A stretch of DNA of 64,000 nucleotides from Alphaproteobacteria bacterium. GTDB taxonomy: Bacteria; Pseudomonadota; Alphaproteobacteria; ATCC43930; CGMCC-115725. The notes below the pieces were generated by a model. That model was not told where the DNA came from. It did no database searches and saw only the letters and a program-made list of their open reading frames with translations. Of this stretch, positions 39,869-48,641 are shown in pieces; within the stretch, counting starts at the first letter, position 1, and every line of letters begins with the position of its first letter. Position numbers and translations under genes: made by a program. Location of the stretch: NCBI GenBank assembly GCA_021325525.1, contig JAJPHB010000120.1, forward strand, positions 1-64,000. Reading direction: 5' to 3'.

Positions 39869-39912
39869 GCGGCGCGTCTCGGGGAGGGAGCCAAGCGCCC
39901 GGAGGTGCCGGA

Positions 39913-40965
39913 ATGGCGAGGGTTGCGGTCGGAGCGCGGGCGGCGAGCGCGTTTCGCGGCGTCGCCGCCGGCACCGGCCGCACGCTCCTCGTCCTGGCCC
40001 TCACCTTTTTCGGCCTGCTCCTCGTCACCTTCCTCATCGGCCGCGTCGTGCCGATCGATCCGGTTTTGGCCGCGGTCGGCGACCGCGCGAGCGCCGAGAC
40101 CTATGCGCGGGCGCGCGCCGAACTCGGCCTCGATCTGCCGCTTTATCAGCAATTCGCGATCTATGTCGGCAAGGTGCTGCAAGGCGATTTCGGACGCTCG
40201 GTCCTGACCTCGAACCCGGTGCTGACCGATATCGGCCGCTTCTTTCCGGCAACGCTCGAACTGGCGACGCTGGCGACGATTCTCGGTGTCGGCATCGGCG
40301 TGCCGCTCGGTGTCATAGCCGCCGCGCGCCAGGGGCGCTGGCAGGACCAGGTGATCCGCGTCGTCGGGCTGCTCGGCTACTCGATCCCGGTCTTCTGGCT
40401 CGGCCTCGTCGGCCTTCTCGTCTTCTATGCCCGGCTCGGCTGGGTCGCGGGGCCAGGGCGCGTCGATGTCGGCTTCAACGACATCGTCGAGCCGATGACC
40501 GGGCTCATCCTTCTCGACAGCCTCATGGAAGGCGAAGGGGAGGTCTTCGCCAACGCGCTCAGCCACCTTGTCCTTCCGGCAGCGATCCTCGGCTATTTCT
40601 CCCTCGCCTATGTCAGCCGGATGACGCGCAGCTTCATGATCGACCAGCTGCGGCAGGAATATATCGTGACGGCGCGGGTCAAAGGCATCGCCGAGCGGCG
40701 GGTGGTCTGGCGCCACGCCTTCGGCAATGTGATGCTGCCGCTCGTCACCGTCGTCGCGCTCTCCTACGCGAACCTGCTCGAAGGCTCGGTTCTGACCGAG
40801 ACGGTCTTTGCCTGGCCGGGCATCGGCGCCTACATCACCAACTCGCTGCTGAACGCCGATATGAACGCTGTGCTGGGAGGCACGATCGTCGTCGGCGCCG
40901 TCTTCATCGGGCTCAATATGGCCTCCGACCTCCTCTATCGCCTGCTCGATCCGAGGGCGCGATGA
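39913..40965 (+). CDS. Peptide-type ABC transporter permease (DppB-like)
   Basis: A 350-residue permease with an N-terminal basic stretch, a first helix LLVLALTFFGLLLVTFLIGR and the following VPIDPVLAAVGDRAS that matches the GDP-type loop of DppB proteins. The EAA loop EYIVTARVKGIAERRVVWRH is near residue 250. It forms the membrane channel with the next gene. It follows the binding protein after 44 bases and overlaps the next gene by 4 bases (ATGA). Confidence 0.92.
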   Translation: MARVAVGARAASAFRGVAAGTGRTLLVLALTFFGLLLVTFLIGRVVPIDPVLAAVGDRASAETYARARAELGLDLPLYQQFAIYVGKVLQGDFGRSVLTSNPVLTDIGRFFPATLELATLATILGVGIGVPLGVIAAARQGRWQDQVIRVVGLLGYSIPVFWLGLVGLLVFYARLGWVAGPGRVDVGFNDIVEPMTGLILLDSLMEGEGEVFANALSHLVLPAAILGYFSLAYVSRMTRSFMIDQLRQEYIVTARVKGIAERRVVWRHAFGNVMLPLVTVVALSYANLLEGSVLTETVFAWPGIGAYITNSLLNADMNAVLGGTIVVGAVFIGLNMASDLLYRLLDPRAR

Positions 40966-41879
40966 GCCAGCGCGCCGAGAAGCCGCTGGGCTGGCGGCGA
41001 TGGCTTTTGGCCGAGACGCCCTGGTCGCGACTGCAGGCCGAGCTGGGGCAGGCCTATCTCGCGGCACTCTCCTTCGCCCGCAACCGCTTGGCGATAGTCG
41101 GCCTCTCCCTCGTCCTGCTGCTGCTTCTCATCGCGCTCTTCGCGCCGCTGCTGGCGACGCACGCGCCCGATGCCCAGAATCTGACGATGCGCCTGCATCC
41201 GCCCGGCGCCGCGGCGTGGTTCGGCACGGACGAGCTCGGCCGCGACATCTATTCGCGGATCATCTACGGCTCGCGGATCACTCTCGGGATCGTCTCCCTC
41301 GTCATCATCCTCGTCGGCCCGCTCGGTCTCGTCATCGGCTGCGCCGCGGGATATCTCGGCGGCTGGCTCGACACCGTGATGATGCGGCTCACCGATGTCT
41401 TCCTGGCATTTCCGCGCCTCATCCTCGCCTTGGCCTTCGTCGCCGCGATCGGCCCCGGTATCGAGAATGCCGTGATCGCCATCGCGCTCACCGCCTGGCC
41501 GCCTTACGCCCGCGTCGCCCGCGCCGAGACGATCGCGCTGCGCCACAGCGACTTCGTCAGCGCCGCGCGGCTGCAAGGGGCGGGCGCGCTGCGCATCATC
41601 CGGCGGCAGATCGTGCCGCTCTGCGTCTCGTCGGTGATCGTCCGCCTCACGCTCGACATGTCGGGAATCATCCTCACCGCGGCGGGGCTCGGCTTCCTCG
41701 GCCTCGGCGCGCAGCCGCCCTCGCCGGAATGGGGGGCGATGATCTCCTCGGGGCGGCGCTTCATCCTCGACCAATGGTGGGTGGCCTTCTTCCCGGGACT
41801 CGCTATCTGCCTCGCCGGGCTCGGCTTCAACCTGCTCGGCGACGGGCTCCGCGACGTGCTCGACCCGAAGCAGCGATGA
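40962..41879 (+). CDS. Peptide-type ABC transporter permease (DppC-like)
   Basis: A 305-residue permease. LQAELGQAYLAALSFARNRL precedes helix 1, as in DppC; WFGTDELGRDIYSRIIYGSR is the conserved periplasmic loop of the family, and the EAA loop is SDFVSAARLQGAGALRIIRR. Six helices are predicted. It overlaps its neighbours on both sides by 4 bases, the usual coupling in such operons. Confidence 0.94.
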   Translation: MSQRAEKPLGWRRWLLAETPWSRLQAELGQAYLAALSFARNRLAIVGLSLVLLLLLIALFAPLLATHAPDAQNLTMRLHPPGAAAWFGTDELGRDIYSRIIYGSRITLGIVSLVIILVGPLGLVIGCAAGYLGGWLDTVMMRLTDVFLAFPRLILALAFVAAIGPGIENAVIAIALTAWPPYARVARAETIALRHSDFVSAARLQGAGALRIIRRQIVPLCVSSVIVRLTLDMSGIILTAAGLGFLGLGAQPPSPEWGAMISSGRRFILDQWWVAFFPGLAICLAGLGFNLLGDGLRDVLDPKQR

Positions 41880-42745
41880 CGGGCGGGTCGTCAGCGCCTC
41901 TCCTCGAAGTGGAGGATCTCCGCATCGGCTTCCGCAGCCCGCACGGCGTCGTCGAGGCGGTGCGCGGCATCGATTTCTCGGTTGGCCGCGAGAAGCTCGG
42001 CATCGTCGGCGAGTCCGGTTCCGGCAAGACGTGCACCGGACGCGCCATCCTGCGCCTCCTGCCGGACCATGCTGAGCTGTCGGCGCGGCGCTTTGTGTTC
42101 GACGGAACGGATCTCCTGGCCAGCTCCGAGCACGACATGCGGCGGATCCGCGGCCGGCGCATCAGCATGATCATGCAAGATCCGAAATTCTCGCTGAACC
42201 CGGTGATGACGGTCGGCGCGCAGATCGCCGAGGCCTATGCGACGCATGCGAGGACGAACAGCCGCGAGGCGCGCCGGCGCGCGCTCGCCATGCTGGAGGC
42301 CGTGCGCATTCGCGATCCCGAGCGCGTCTTCGCCGCTTACGCGCACGAGCTGTCGGGCGGCATGGGGCAGCGGGTGATGATCGCCATGATGCTGATCACC
42401 GACCCCGACCTCCTCATCGCCGACGAGCCGTGCTCGGCGCTCGACGTCACCGTCCAGATGCAGGTGCTGGCGATCATCGATGACCTCGTCCGCCAGCGCG
42501 GCATGGGTCTTATCTTCATCAGCCACGACCTCAACCTCGTGGCCTCCTTCTGCGACCGCGTCCTCGTCATGTATGGCGGACAGATCGTCGAGAGCTGCGC
42601 TGCCGCCGAGCTGCACCGAGCCGCCCACCCCTATACGCGCGGCCTCCTCGCGGCGCTGCCGCGTCTCGAGCGGCCGGTCGAGGAGCTGGCCGTGCTGGAG
42701 CGCGACCCAGCCTGGCTCCGGCCGCAGGAACGCGTGGCGCGATGA
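41876..42745 (+). CDS. Peptide-type ABC transporter ATP-binding protein (DppD-like)
   Basis: A 289-residue ATPase from the ATG at 41876 that overlaps the permease stop. Walker A GESGSGKTCTG, signature LSGGMGQRVMIAMML, Walker B LLIADEPCSALDVTVQ and the switch His FISHDLNLV are in place; AHPYTRGLLAALP is the oligopeptide-specific C-terminal motif. The signature Met-Gly (GGMGQ) is as usual in DppD. It works as a heterodimer with the next gene product. Confidence 0.94.
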   Translation: MTGGSSAPLLEVEDLRIGFRSPHGVVEAVRGIDFSVGREKLGIVGESGSGKTCTGRAILRLLPDHAELSARRFVFDGTDLLASSEHDMRRIRGRRISMIMQDPKFSLNPVMTVGAQIAEAYATHARTNSREARRRALAMLEAVRIRDPERVFAAYAHELSGGMGQRVMIAMMLITDPDLLIADEPCSALDVTVQMQVLAIIDDLVRQRGMGLIFISHDLNLVASFCDRVLVMYGGQIVESCAAAELHRAAHPYTRGLLAALPRLERPVEELAVLERDPAWLRPQERVAR

Positions 42746-43545
42746 CGCAAGCCGCAAACCCGGTCCCCGCGATCGCGGTGCAGTCGCTCACCGTCTCCTT
42801 CGGCGAGGGCGCCGCGCGCATCCACGCGGTGAAGGGCGTCTCCTTCGCCGTTGCCGAAGGCGAGGTTTTCGGCATCGTCGGCGAATCGGGATCGGGAAAA
42901 TCCACAATTCTCCGCGTCATCTCCGGCCTGCACCGCGACTGGTCGGGGACGCTGACGGTGCGCGGGGCGCCCGTCGGCATCCGTCGGTCCAAGCAGTTCT
43001 ACAAGCTCGTTCAGATGGTCTTTCAGGATCCCTACGGCTCGCTGCATCCGCGCCAGACGGTGGACCAGATCCTCGCCGAAGGGTTGTTCGTCCAGGGCAT
43101 GGGCGACCGCGAGCGCCGCATCCAGCGGGCGCTCTACGATGTCGGCCTGCCCGCCGCCTTTCGCTTCCGCTATCCGCACCAGCTCTCGGGCGGACAGCGG
43201 CAGCGCGTCGCCATCGCCCGCGCCCTCATCCTCGAGCCGCGCATTCTCTTGCTCGACGAACCCACCTCCTCGCTCGACGTCTCAGTGCAGGCGGAGATCC
43301 TCAATCTTCTCCGCCATTTGCGCATGCAGCAGCGGCTGAGCTGTCTGCTCGTCAGCCACAATCTCGCGGTGATCGCGCATATGTGCGATCGCCTCGCGGT
43401 GATGAATGCAGGGCGCATCGTCGAAGAGCTCGACGCGGCGCAGCTCCGCGCCGGGCGGGCCGATCACCCCTATACGCGCCAGCTCATGCGCGCCAGCAAG
43501 GGATATGACCGCAAGACGGCGGCGGCCCTCGTCAGCTATGACTGA
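42742..43545 (+). CDS. Peptide-type ABC transporter ATP-binding protein (DppF-like)
   Basis: A 267-residue ATPase overlapping the DppD-like stop (ATGA). Walker A GESGSGKST, Q-loop MVFQDPYGSLHPRQTV, signature LSGGQRQRVAIARAL and Walker B LLLDEPTSSLDVSVQ are intact, and DHPYTRQLMRASKGY closes the protein. It is the last gene of the importer; a hairpin lies 15 bases past the stop. Confidence 0.94.
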   Translation: MTQAANPVPAIAVQSLTVSFGEGAARIHAVKGVSFAVAEGEVFGIVGESGSGKSTILRVISGLHRDWSGTLTVRGAPVGIRRSKQFYKLVQMVFQDPYGSLHPRQTVDQILAEGLFVQGMGDRERRIQRALYDVGLPAAFRFRYPHQLSGGQRQRVAIARALILEPRILLLDEPTSSLDVSVQAEILNLLRHLRMQQRLSCLLVSHNLAVIAHMCDRLAVMNAGRIVEELDAAQLRAGRADHPYTRQLMRASKGYDRKTAAALVSYD

Positions 43546-43552
43546 TGGGTCG

Positions 43553-43580
43553 TAAAAAAAGGGCCGTGCAAGCACGGCCC
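43553..43580 (-). terminator. Intrinsic terminator with 9-bp stem
   Basis: GGGCCGTGC at 43561-43569 pairs with GCACGGCCC at 43572-43580. On the plus strand it follows the last importer gene. An A-run just to its left (43554-43560) becomes a T-run after the hairpin on the minus strand, so it is strongest as a terminator for transcripts arriving from the hypothetical gene at 43719-44111 or from a minus-strand RNA across the gap. Confidence 0.75.
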
Positions 43581-43609
43581 AAGTTTAGGGAGGAAACGCC
43601 CAAGCAGAT

Positions 43610-43646
43610 GCAGCATGCGCCGCGAAGCGGCGTGGGCTCATGCTGC
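43610..43646. repeat. Nested hairpin in the importer/hypothetical spacer
   Basis: Outer arms GCAGCATG (43610-43617) and CATGCTGC (43639-43646) are perfect complements; inside them CGCCGC-GAA-GCGGCG (43618-43632) forms a second stem, leaving a one-sided six-base internal loop. TGC/GCA triplets continue on both sides (ATGCAGCATGC and CTGCGATGCAC). It may be part of a structured RNA or a protein-binding region. Confidence 0.6.
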
Positions 43647-43718
43647 GATGCACAATATGGCGATCCTTCCTCCGATATCCAAGGCATTTTTCGCAAAAAA
43701 GAGAAAAATCGAAATCTC

Positions 43719-44111
43719 CTAGGCCGAGTGCCGCGTTAAGTTGGAATTCCCGGCACCGCTCTCCTCCGAGGCTTGCGCCAGGAGTTGGCTGGCGTGCTGA
43801 ATCCGCATGGCCGCCAGGCAGACCGCGAGAGGGGCGGTGGCGCCCGGCGAGTTAGCGGGAAACTCGATGACGGCGTCGGACGCCCGATAGAGCTCGGCGA
43901 ACCAGCCGGTGAAGTTGCCGCGGCAATCGTGCCGCTGCCCCATGCGGTGAATGGACCAGCCTTCCGGGATGAGCTGCATCGCGGCATCGAGGGAACGCGT
44001 ATAGGCCGGCACCGGCTTCATCAGCGAAAATTGCCGCTGGATGGCGTAGTCGAGGTATTCGCTTCCGTCGGAGGCGGCCTGAAGGGCGGAAATGAGCTTC
44101 GTGATATCCAT
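43719..44111 (-). CDS. Hypothetical protein of a phage-associated alphaproteobacterial family
   Basis: A 130-residue protein from MDITKLISALQAASDGSEYL at 44111; the frame extends to 44216, but the extra residues lack similarity. The pattern, an N-terminal Leu-rich helix, then YTRSLDAAMQLIPEGWSIHR, then a short GATAPLAVCLAAMRIQHA tail, is shared by small proteins often found in prophages and rhizobial genomes (YTxSLDAAxxLxPEGW). Function is unknown. No other phage genes are near. Confidence 0.75.
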   Translation of the reverse strand: MDITKLISALQAASDGSEYLDYAIQRQFSLMKPVPAYTRSLDAAMQLIPEGWSIHRMGQRHDCRGNFTGWFAELYRASDAVIEFPANSPGATAPLAVCLAAMRIQHASQLLAQASEESGAGNSNLTRHSA

Positions 44112-44185
44112 CAGGTGCTTCTCGGTCTGTGTTACGCGGTAGTCTTGAGGATAGACCTGCGCAACCGGGCCGAGTTGAAACAAAG

Positions 44186-44707
44186 TTATGTCACCTGCCC
44201 GCCGTAAACGGCCCATTGCCGCTCATGCTCCAAGAGCCAGCGCTTGCGGGCAATTCCGCCGCCATAACCGGTGAGGTCGCCGCCGGCGCCGACGACGCGA
44301 TGGCACGGCACGATGATCGAGACGGGATTGGCGCCGTTGGCGAGGCCGATGGCACGGCTCGCGCGCGGCATCTCGAGCGCTGTCGCAAGCCGTCCGTAGC
44401 TCGTCGTGGTGCCGGCGGGAATCCGGCGAAGCGCCGCCCAGACCTTGCGCTGGAATTCGGTTCCGCGCAGGCGCACCCGAATGGCGTCGAGGGCGCGGAG
44501 ATCACCGGCAAAATAGTCGCGCAGCGGAGCGCGGACCCCGCCGGGATCGGTCGCCGCGGCGGTCGCGGCGCCGGGATACCATCGGCGCAGCGCCGCCTTG
44601 AGGCGGTCCTCGTGATCGGCGAATTCGAGGGCGCAGACGGCCGCGCCGTCAGAGGCGAGCAGAAACGGTCCGATCGGCGACTCGATGCTGTCGATCAGCA
44701 GCGTCAT
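44186..44707 (-). CDS. ogt: Methylated-DNA--protein-cysteine methyltransferase
   Basis: A 173-residue suicide repair enzyme that takes the methyl group from O6-methylguanine. The active-site Cys lies in NPVSIIVPCHRVVGAGGDL, preceded by FQRKVWAALRRIPAGTTTSY and the DNA-binding GRLATALEMPRASRAIG helix. The start at 44707 lies 59 bases inside the upstream Ada-AlkA gene, so the two repair genes overlap and are co-expressed. Confidence 0.95.
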   Translation of the reverse strand: MTLLIDSIESPIGPFLLASDGAAVCALEFADHEDRLKAALRRWYPGAATAAATDPGGVRAPLRDYFAGDLRALDAIRVRLRGTEFQRKVWAALRRIPAGTTTSYGRLATALEMPRASRAIGLANGANPVSIIVPCHRVVGAGGDLTGYGGGIARKRWLLEHERQWAVYGGQVT

Positions 44708-46196
44708 GGCCCTCTCTCCGCGGGTTCGGCGCGGCGGATTCCGCCGTCCAAAGATGCTGCGCCGCGTAGGCCCGCCATGGCCGCCAGGCTTCCGCGGCGC
44801 GCAGAAGCGCCGTTGCGCTCGGGCGCGGTCCCCCGGCGCCGAAGGCGCGGCGCAGCCCGATATCGGCGGCGGGAAAGGCGTCGGGCTCGCGCAGCCACCG
44901 CATCGCGATGTACTGCGCCGACCACTCGCCGATGCCGGGCAAGCGGCAGAGCCGCTCGACCGCCTTTTCGAGGCTTTGAGTCGGATGGAAGAGGCGCTTG
45001 TCGGCAATCGCGGCCTCGGCGAGCTCCGTGATGGCCGCAGCCCGCGCCCGCGGCATGCCGAGGGTCGCGGCGAGATCAGAGGCGACGAGCCGCTCGGGAC
45101 GCGGGAAGGCGAAGCGCAGCGCGCCATCGGCCGCGCCGCCATCGATGGCGAGCCGTTCGCCATAGGCGGCGACCAGCTTGCCCGCCAGGCCGCGGGCCGC
45201 AGCGAGCGTCACCTGCTGGCCGAGGATGGCGCGCACCGCCATCTCGAAACCGTCCCAGCCGCCCGGCACGCGCAGCCCTGGCCGCGCGGCGACGAGCGGC
45301 GCCAGCCGCGGATCCTCGGCAAGGTGACGGGCGATCGCCGCGGGGTCGGCGCCGAGATCGAAGACGCGGCGCAGGCGCGCGACGATCGCCGGCAGCACCG
45401 AGAGGCGGCTGAGCTGCAGCTCGGCGAGAAGGTGAGGGGCGCCGTCGGCCGCCGGCCGCACGGTGACGATGCCATGCGCGCCCTCGAGCGCGAGGGTGCG
45501 GCGATAGCAGCGGTCGCCCACCTCCTCGACGCCGGCAATCGCGCGCGCCCGCAGGAACGCGACCATGGCCGGCCAGTCATAGGGTTCGGCGAAGGGAAGC
45601 CGCAGCGACAGGCAGGTGCCGGCCGGCCTATCCTCCACGCTGCCGCGGCGCAGCTCGCGCGGCGCGCGGCGGAAGACGCGGCGGATCGCACTGTTGAAGC
45701 GCCGGACGCTCCCGTAGCCGGAGGCGAGGGCGACCTCGACCATCGGCATCTGCGTCTCGGTGAGCAGCTTCTTGGCGAAGAGGAGCCGGCGCGTCTGCGC
45801 GACGGCGATGGGCGAGGCGCCGATATGGCTGCGGAAGAGGCGCCTGAGGTGGCGCTCGCCCATGCCGAGGCGCGAGGCCAGATCCTCGACGCCCTGCTCG
45901 TCGAGGGCGCCGTCGGCGATGAGCGCCAACGCACGCGAGACGGTGTTGGACGTACCCCGCCAAAAGGCGAGGTCGGGCGACGCCTCCGGCCGGCAGCGAA
46001 GGCAGGGCCGGAACCCGGCGGCCTGTGCCGCTGCCGCGCTCGGCAGGAAAATGCAGTTTTCGAGCTTGGGCGGCCGCGCCGGGCAGATCGGGCGGCAATA
46101 GATGTGCGTCGTCAGCACGGCCGTGAAAAACCGGCCGTCGAAGCGCGCATCGCGCGTCAGCAGGGCGCGGTAGCAGGCGTCGCGATCGAGATCCAT
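44649..46196 (-). CDS. Ada-type methyl-phosphotriester sensor/AraC regulator fused to AlkA glycosylase
   Basis: A 515-residue fusion. Residues 1-75 are the Ada zinc domain, with the methyl-accepting Cys in HIYCRPICPARPPKLENC and the FRPCLRCRPE pair. Residues 85-185 are an AraC helix-turn-helix (DLASRLGMGERHLRRLFR, then EVALASGYGSVRRFNSAIRR). Residues 200-485 are the AlkA N-terminal domain and HhH-GPD glycosylase, with AVRAILGQQVTLAAARGLAG and LCRLPGIGEWSAQYIAMRWL plus the catalytic Asp in DAFPAADIGLRRAFG. It both senses alkylated phosphates and excises 3-alkyladenine. Start chosen at the ATG where the Ada domain begins. It overlaps ogt. Confidence 0.94.
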   Translation of the reverse strand: MDLDRDACYRALLTRDARFDGRFFTAVLTTHIYCRPICPARPPKLENCIFLPSAAAAQAAGFRPCLRCRPEASPDLAFWRGTSNTVSRALALIADGALDEQGVEDLASRLGMGERHLRRLFRSHIGASPIAVAQTRRLLFAKKLLTETQMPMVEVALASGYGSVRRFNSAIRRVFRRAPRELRRGSVEDRPAGTCLSLRLPFAEPYDWPAMVAFLRARAIAGVEEVGDRCYRRTLALEGAHGIVTVRPAADGAPHLLAELQLSRLSVLPAIVARLRRVFDLGADPAAIARHLAEDPRLAPLVAARPGLRVPGGWDGFEMAVRAILGQQVTLAAARGLAGKLVAAYGERLAIDGGAADGALRFAFPRPERLVASDLAATLGMPRARAAAITELAEAAIADKRLFHPTQSLEKAVERLCRLPGIGEWSAQYIAMRWLREPDAFPAADIGLRRAFGAGGPRPSATALLRAAEAWRPWRAYAAQHLWTAESAAPNPRREGHDAADRQHRVADRTVSARL

Positions 46197-46276
46197 GGCG
46201 CGATTATGGCGCAGCGTGCGGCACCGTCTCGCCATTTTCGGACTCGGTCGCGCGGAGGACCCGCGAGACCGCCGCC

Positions 46277-47863
46277 TCAGGCGAGACGCATCGGCGTTTT
46301 CAACGGTGCGAGAGCCGCCCGGCTCGCCTCCGTGAGCGGCAGCTCGATGCGGACCAGAAGGCCGTGCGGCTTGCGCGTTTCGGCCCGGATCGTGCCGCCG
46401 AGCGCTTCGACATTGCGGCGCGCGATCCACAAGCCGATGCCAAAATGCGTCTCCGGCGATTCATCGGATTCGGCGAGGCCCGGGCGCTGCGAGAAATAGC
46501 GGTCGAAGATGCGTCCCAGATCCTCCTCGGCGACGCCCGGCCCGGAATCGCCGATCAGCAGCTCGGCGACGTCGCCGCGGGCTTCGAGGCGGACGCCGAT
46601 CTCGCCGCCTTCGGGCGAGAAGGAGATGGCGTTGTCGACGACGTTCTCGATGACCGTCTCGACCATCTCCTCATTGGCGAAGGCGAGGACGCCGGGGGCG
46701 ATATGGCCTTTGAGAACGAGACCGCGCCGGGCGAAGGTATCGACATGGGCGTGCAGGAGGCGGTGCAGGAGCGTCGAGAGGTCGACATCGGTGCGCCGCG
46801 TATCGATGAGATCGGCCGTGGCTTCGCCGAGGCGGCGGGCCGAGGCCACCAGCCCGTCCAGCTTGTCGAGCGAGCTTTCGATGAGGCCGAGCGCGCGGAC
46901 GCCGCGCTGATTGGCGGGGGCGACGCCGCGCTTCAGCGGCTCGAGCGATTGGCGGATCACCGCGATCGGCGTCTTGAAGGCATGGGCGTTGTCCTCGGCG
47001 GCCCTGCGGATGTCGTCGGCCGAGCTGTGCAGCACCTCGACCATCCGGTCGAATTCCTCGGCGACGGCATTGAGCTCCGGGATCTCGTTATGCGCGCCGA
47101 ACGGGCCGGCGCCGGGACCGCGATCGCGAATGGCGCGGGCGCGCTCGGCGAAGTGGCGCAGCCCGCGGCGCACGCGCAGGAAGGTGGTCAGCGTGAGGAG
47201 GACCATGGCGAGGTAGATGGCGGCCGCCAATTTCACTTCGGGCGTCGCCCAGTAAGGGACGCCGAGCCGCGCCCCCGGCATCATCCCGGCCGGGAAGGAG
47301 GTGACGATCACCCAGCACCCGGCCGGCGTCGAGAGCGGTGTCACCGATGTCACGACCTCGTCGTTGCCGTTGGGCGTGCTGTAGCGGAAGGCGTCCGGAA
47401 GCTGCCCCTCGCAGGTTTGCCCCAGGCGTTCGAGCACGCCCTGCTGCTTGAGCTTCTCGCGCTCGATATCGAGCTGCGCGGCGGGCACCACCGGCCAGGA
47501 GGCGATGTAGAAGAAGCCGCCGCCCGGCGGGGCGAACAGCAGCTTGACGTTGGTGATGTCGTCGGCAAAGCGCGCGAGCTCGGCGCCGAGCTGCGGCAGG
47601 GCCGGATGGTCGCCACCGGCTGCCAGCAAGGGCAGCAGGGCTTGGCCGAGGACCCGGCCTTGCTCGCGGACGCTGCGCAGCAGCAGCTCCTGCTTCTCCT
47701 CGTCCGCCGCCCGGAACTGGACGTAGAGAATCAGCGGAACGACGAAGAAGATGACGGCCAGCAGAACCGTCTTGACGGCCAGCGAGCGAAACGCCCCGGC
47801 GCGTCGGCGCGTCGGTTCGGCCCGGCTAACCGCTTGCGACCCAGCGGTAGCCGAATCCTGCAT
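46277..47863 (-). CDS. Sensor histidine kinase with periplasmic domain (PhoQ/FeuQ-like)
   Basis: A 528-residue kinase from the ATG at 47863, which overlaps the response-regulator 3' end by 38 bases. A first helix (about 28-48, VLLAVIFFVVPLILYV), a periplasmic domain of roughly 165 residues, a second helix (about 213-231, AAAIYLAMVLLTLTTFLRV), a HAMP-like linker, a His-box with His294 in NAHAFKTPIAVIRQSLEPL, and an ATPase with IENVVDNAISFSPEGG, IGDSGPGVAEEDL and HFGIGLWIARRN. The AHAFKTPIAV box is close to the PhoQ/FeuQ family. The signal is unknown. Confidence 0.9.
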   Translation of the reverse strand: MQDSATAGSQAVSRAEPTRRRAGAFRSLAVKTVLLAVIFFVVPLILYVQFRAADEEKQELLLRSVREQGRVLGQALLPLLAAGGDHPALPQLGAELARFADDITNVKLLFAPPGGGFFYIASWPVVPAAQLDIEREKLKQQGVLERLGQTCEGQLPDAFRYSTPNGNDEVVTSVTPLSTPAGCWVIVTSFPAGMMPGARLGVPYWATPEVKLAAAIYLAMVLLTLTTFLRVRRGLRHFAERARAIRDRGPGAGPFGAHNEIPELNAVAEEFDRMVEVLHSSADDIRRAAEDNAHAFKTPIAVIRQSLEPLKRGVAPANQRGVRALGLIESSLDKLDGLVASARRLGEATADLIDTRRTDVDLSTLLHRLLHAHVDTFARRGLVLKGHIAPGVLAFANEEMVETVIENVVDNAISFSPEGGEIGVRLEARGDVAELLIGDSGPGVAEEDLGRIFDRYFSQRPGLAESDESPETHFGIGLWIARRNVEALGGTIRAETRKPHGLLVRIELPLTEASRAALAPLKTPMRLA

Positions 47864-48641
47864 AGTTGTGGATATGGTCGAACTCCGGGTCAGCGTCGCG
47901 GAACTTCTTGCGGATGCGCTTGATGAACGTCCGGACATTGGCGCGGAACCCCTCCGCGCCATAGCCGGCGACGAAATCCTTGCCGTGGACGAGATCATAG
48001 ATCTCGCGATAGGAGACGTCCTCGCCGGTGCGCAGGGCGAGCAGCGCCACGATCTTGAACTCGGTCAGCGTCAGGTCGAGCGGCTGGCCGGCCCAGTTCG
48101 CGCGGCTGATGTCGAAGCGCAGCTCCAGCTTGTCGAGATGGAGGACGTCGCCGATGTTGCGCCGACCGTCGGCATCAACCGGCGGGCGCGTTCCCTCGGT
48201 GATGAGGCGCAGGCGCTTCACCAGGATCGAAAGGCGCCGCGACTTGTCGATGAAATCGACGGCGCCGCCTTCGAGCGCCGCCTCCTCGTAGATGTCGTCG
48301 CTCAGCACGGTCAGGAAGATGACGGGGGTCGTCGTGCCGGCCCGCCTGAGGCTGCGCAGGACTTCGAGCCCGTTCATTCCCGGCATGCGCCAGTCGAGCA
48401 GCACGACATCGGCGCTGCCGTTGCCGGCAAAGAATTCGAGCGCCTGGGCCCCGTTCGAGAAGCTGGTGACGGCATAGCCTTCGTCGATGAGGTTGAGCCC
48501 CAGCGACTCGCGGAAAAGGTCGTCATCGTCAACGAGGACTATATGCGGCGGAGGCACCGCTGCGCTGTCGATGCTCGTCGACGAGTTGCTGAAAACAGCG
48601 CTCGGGGCGCTGCTCGACAATGTCATTGCTTCTGACTTCAT
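47826..48641 (-). CDS. Two-component response regulator, winged-helix type
   Basis: A receiver (residues 32-150; acidic pocket VLVDDDD, phospho-Asp83 in VVLLDWRMPGMNG, Lys in FIDKSRRLS) and a C-terminal OmpR/PhoB-type winged helix (LDLTLTEFKIVALLALRTGE, then FRANVRTFIKRIRKKFRD). The given start lies 113 bases inside the upstream lipoprotein gene; alternatives are ATG at 48626 and GTG at 48557, the last being right before VPPPHIVLVDDDD and giving the usual receiver length. The kinase gene overlaps its 3' end, so they form a pair. Confidence 0.92.
   Translation of the reverse strand: MKSEAMTLSSSAPSAVFSNSSTSIDSAAVPPPHIVLVDDDDLFRESLGLNLIDEGYAVTSFSNGAQALEFFAGNGSADVVLLDWRMPGMNGLEVLRSLRRAGTTTPVIFLTVLSDDIYEEAALEGGAVDFIDKSRRLSILVKRLRLITEGTRPPVDADGRRNIGDVLHLDKLELRFDISRANWAGQPLDLTLTEFKIVALLALRTGEDVSYREIYDLVHGKDFVAGYGAEGFRANVRTFIKRIRKKFRDADPEFDHIHNYAGFGYRWVASG

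Noticed and set aside
43719-44111. Prophage remnant
   Set aside because: The small protein belongs to a family often seen in prophages, but no integrase, structural phage gene or attachment repeat accompanies it.
46364-47923. 519-residue plus-strand open frame opposite the histidine kinase
   Set aside because: No motif, and codon bias fits only the minus-strand kinase.
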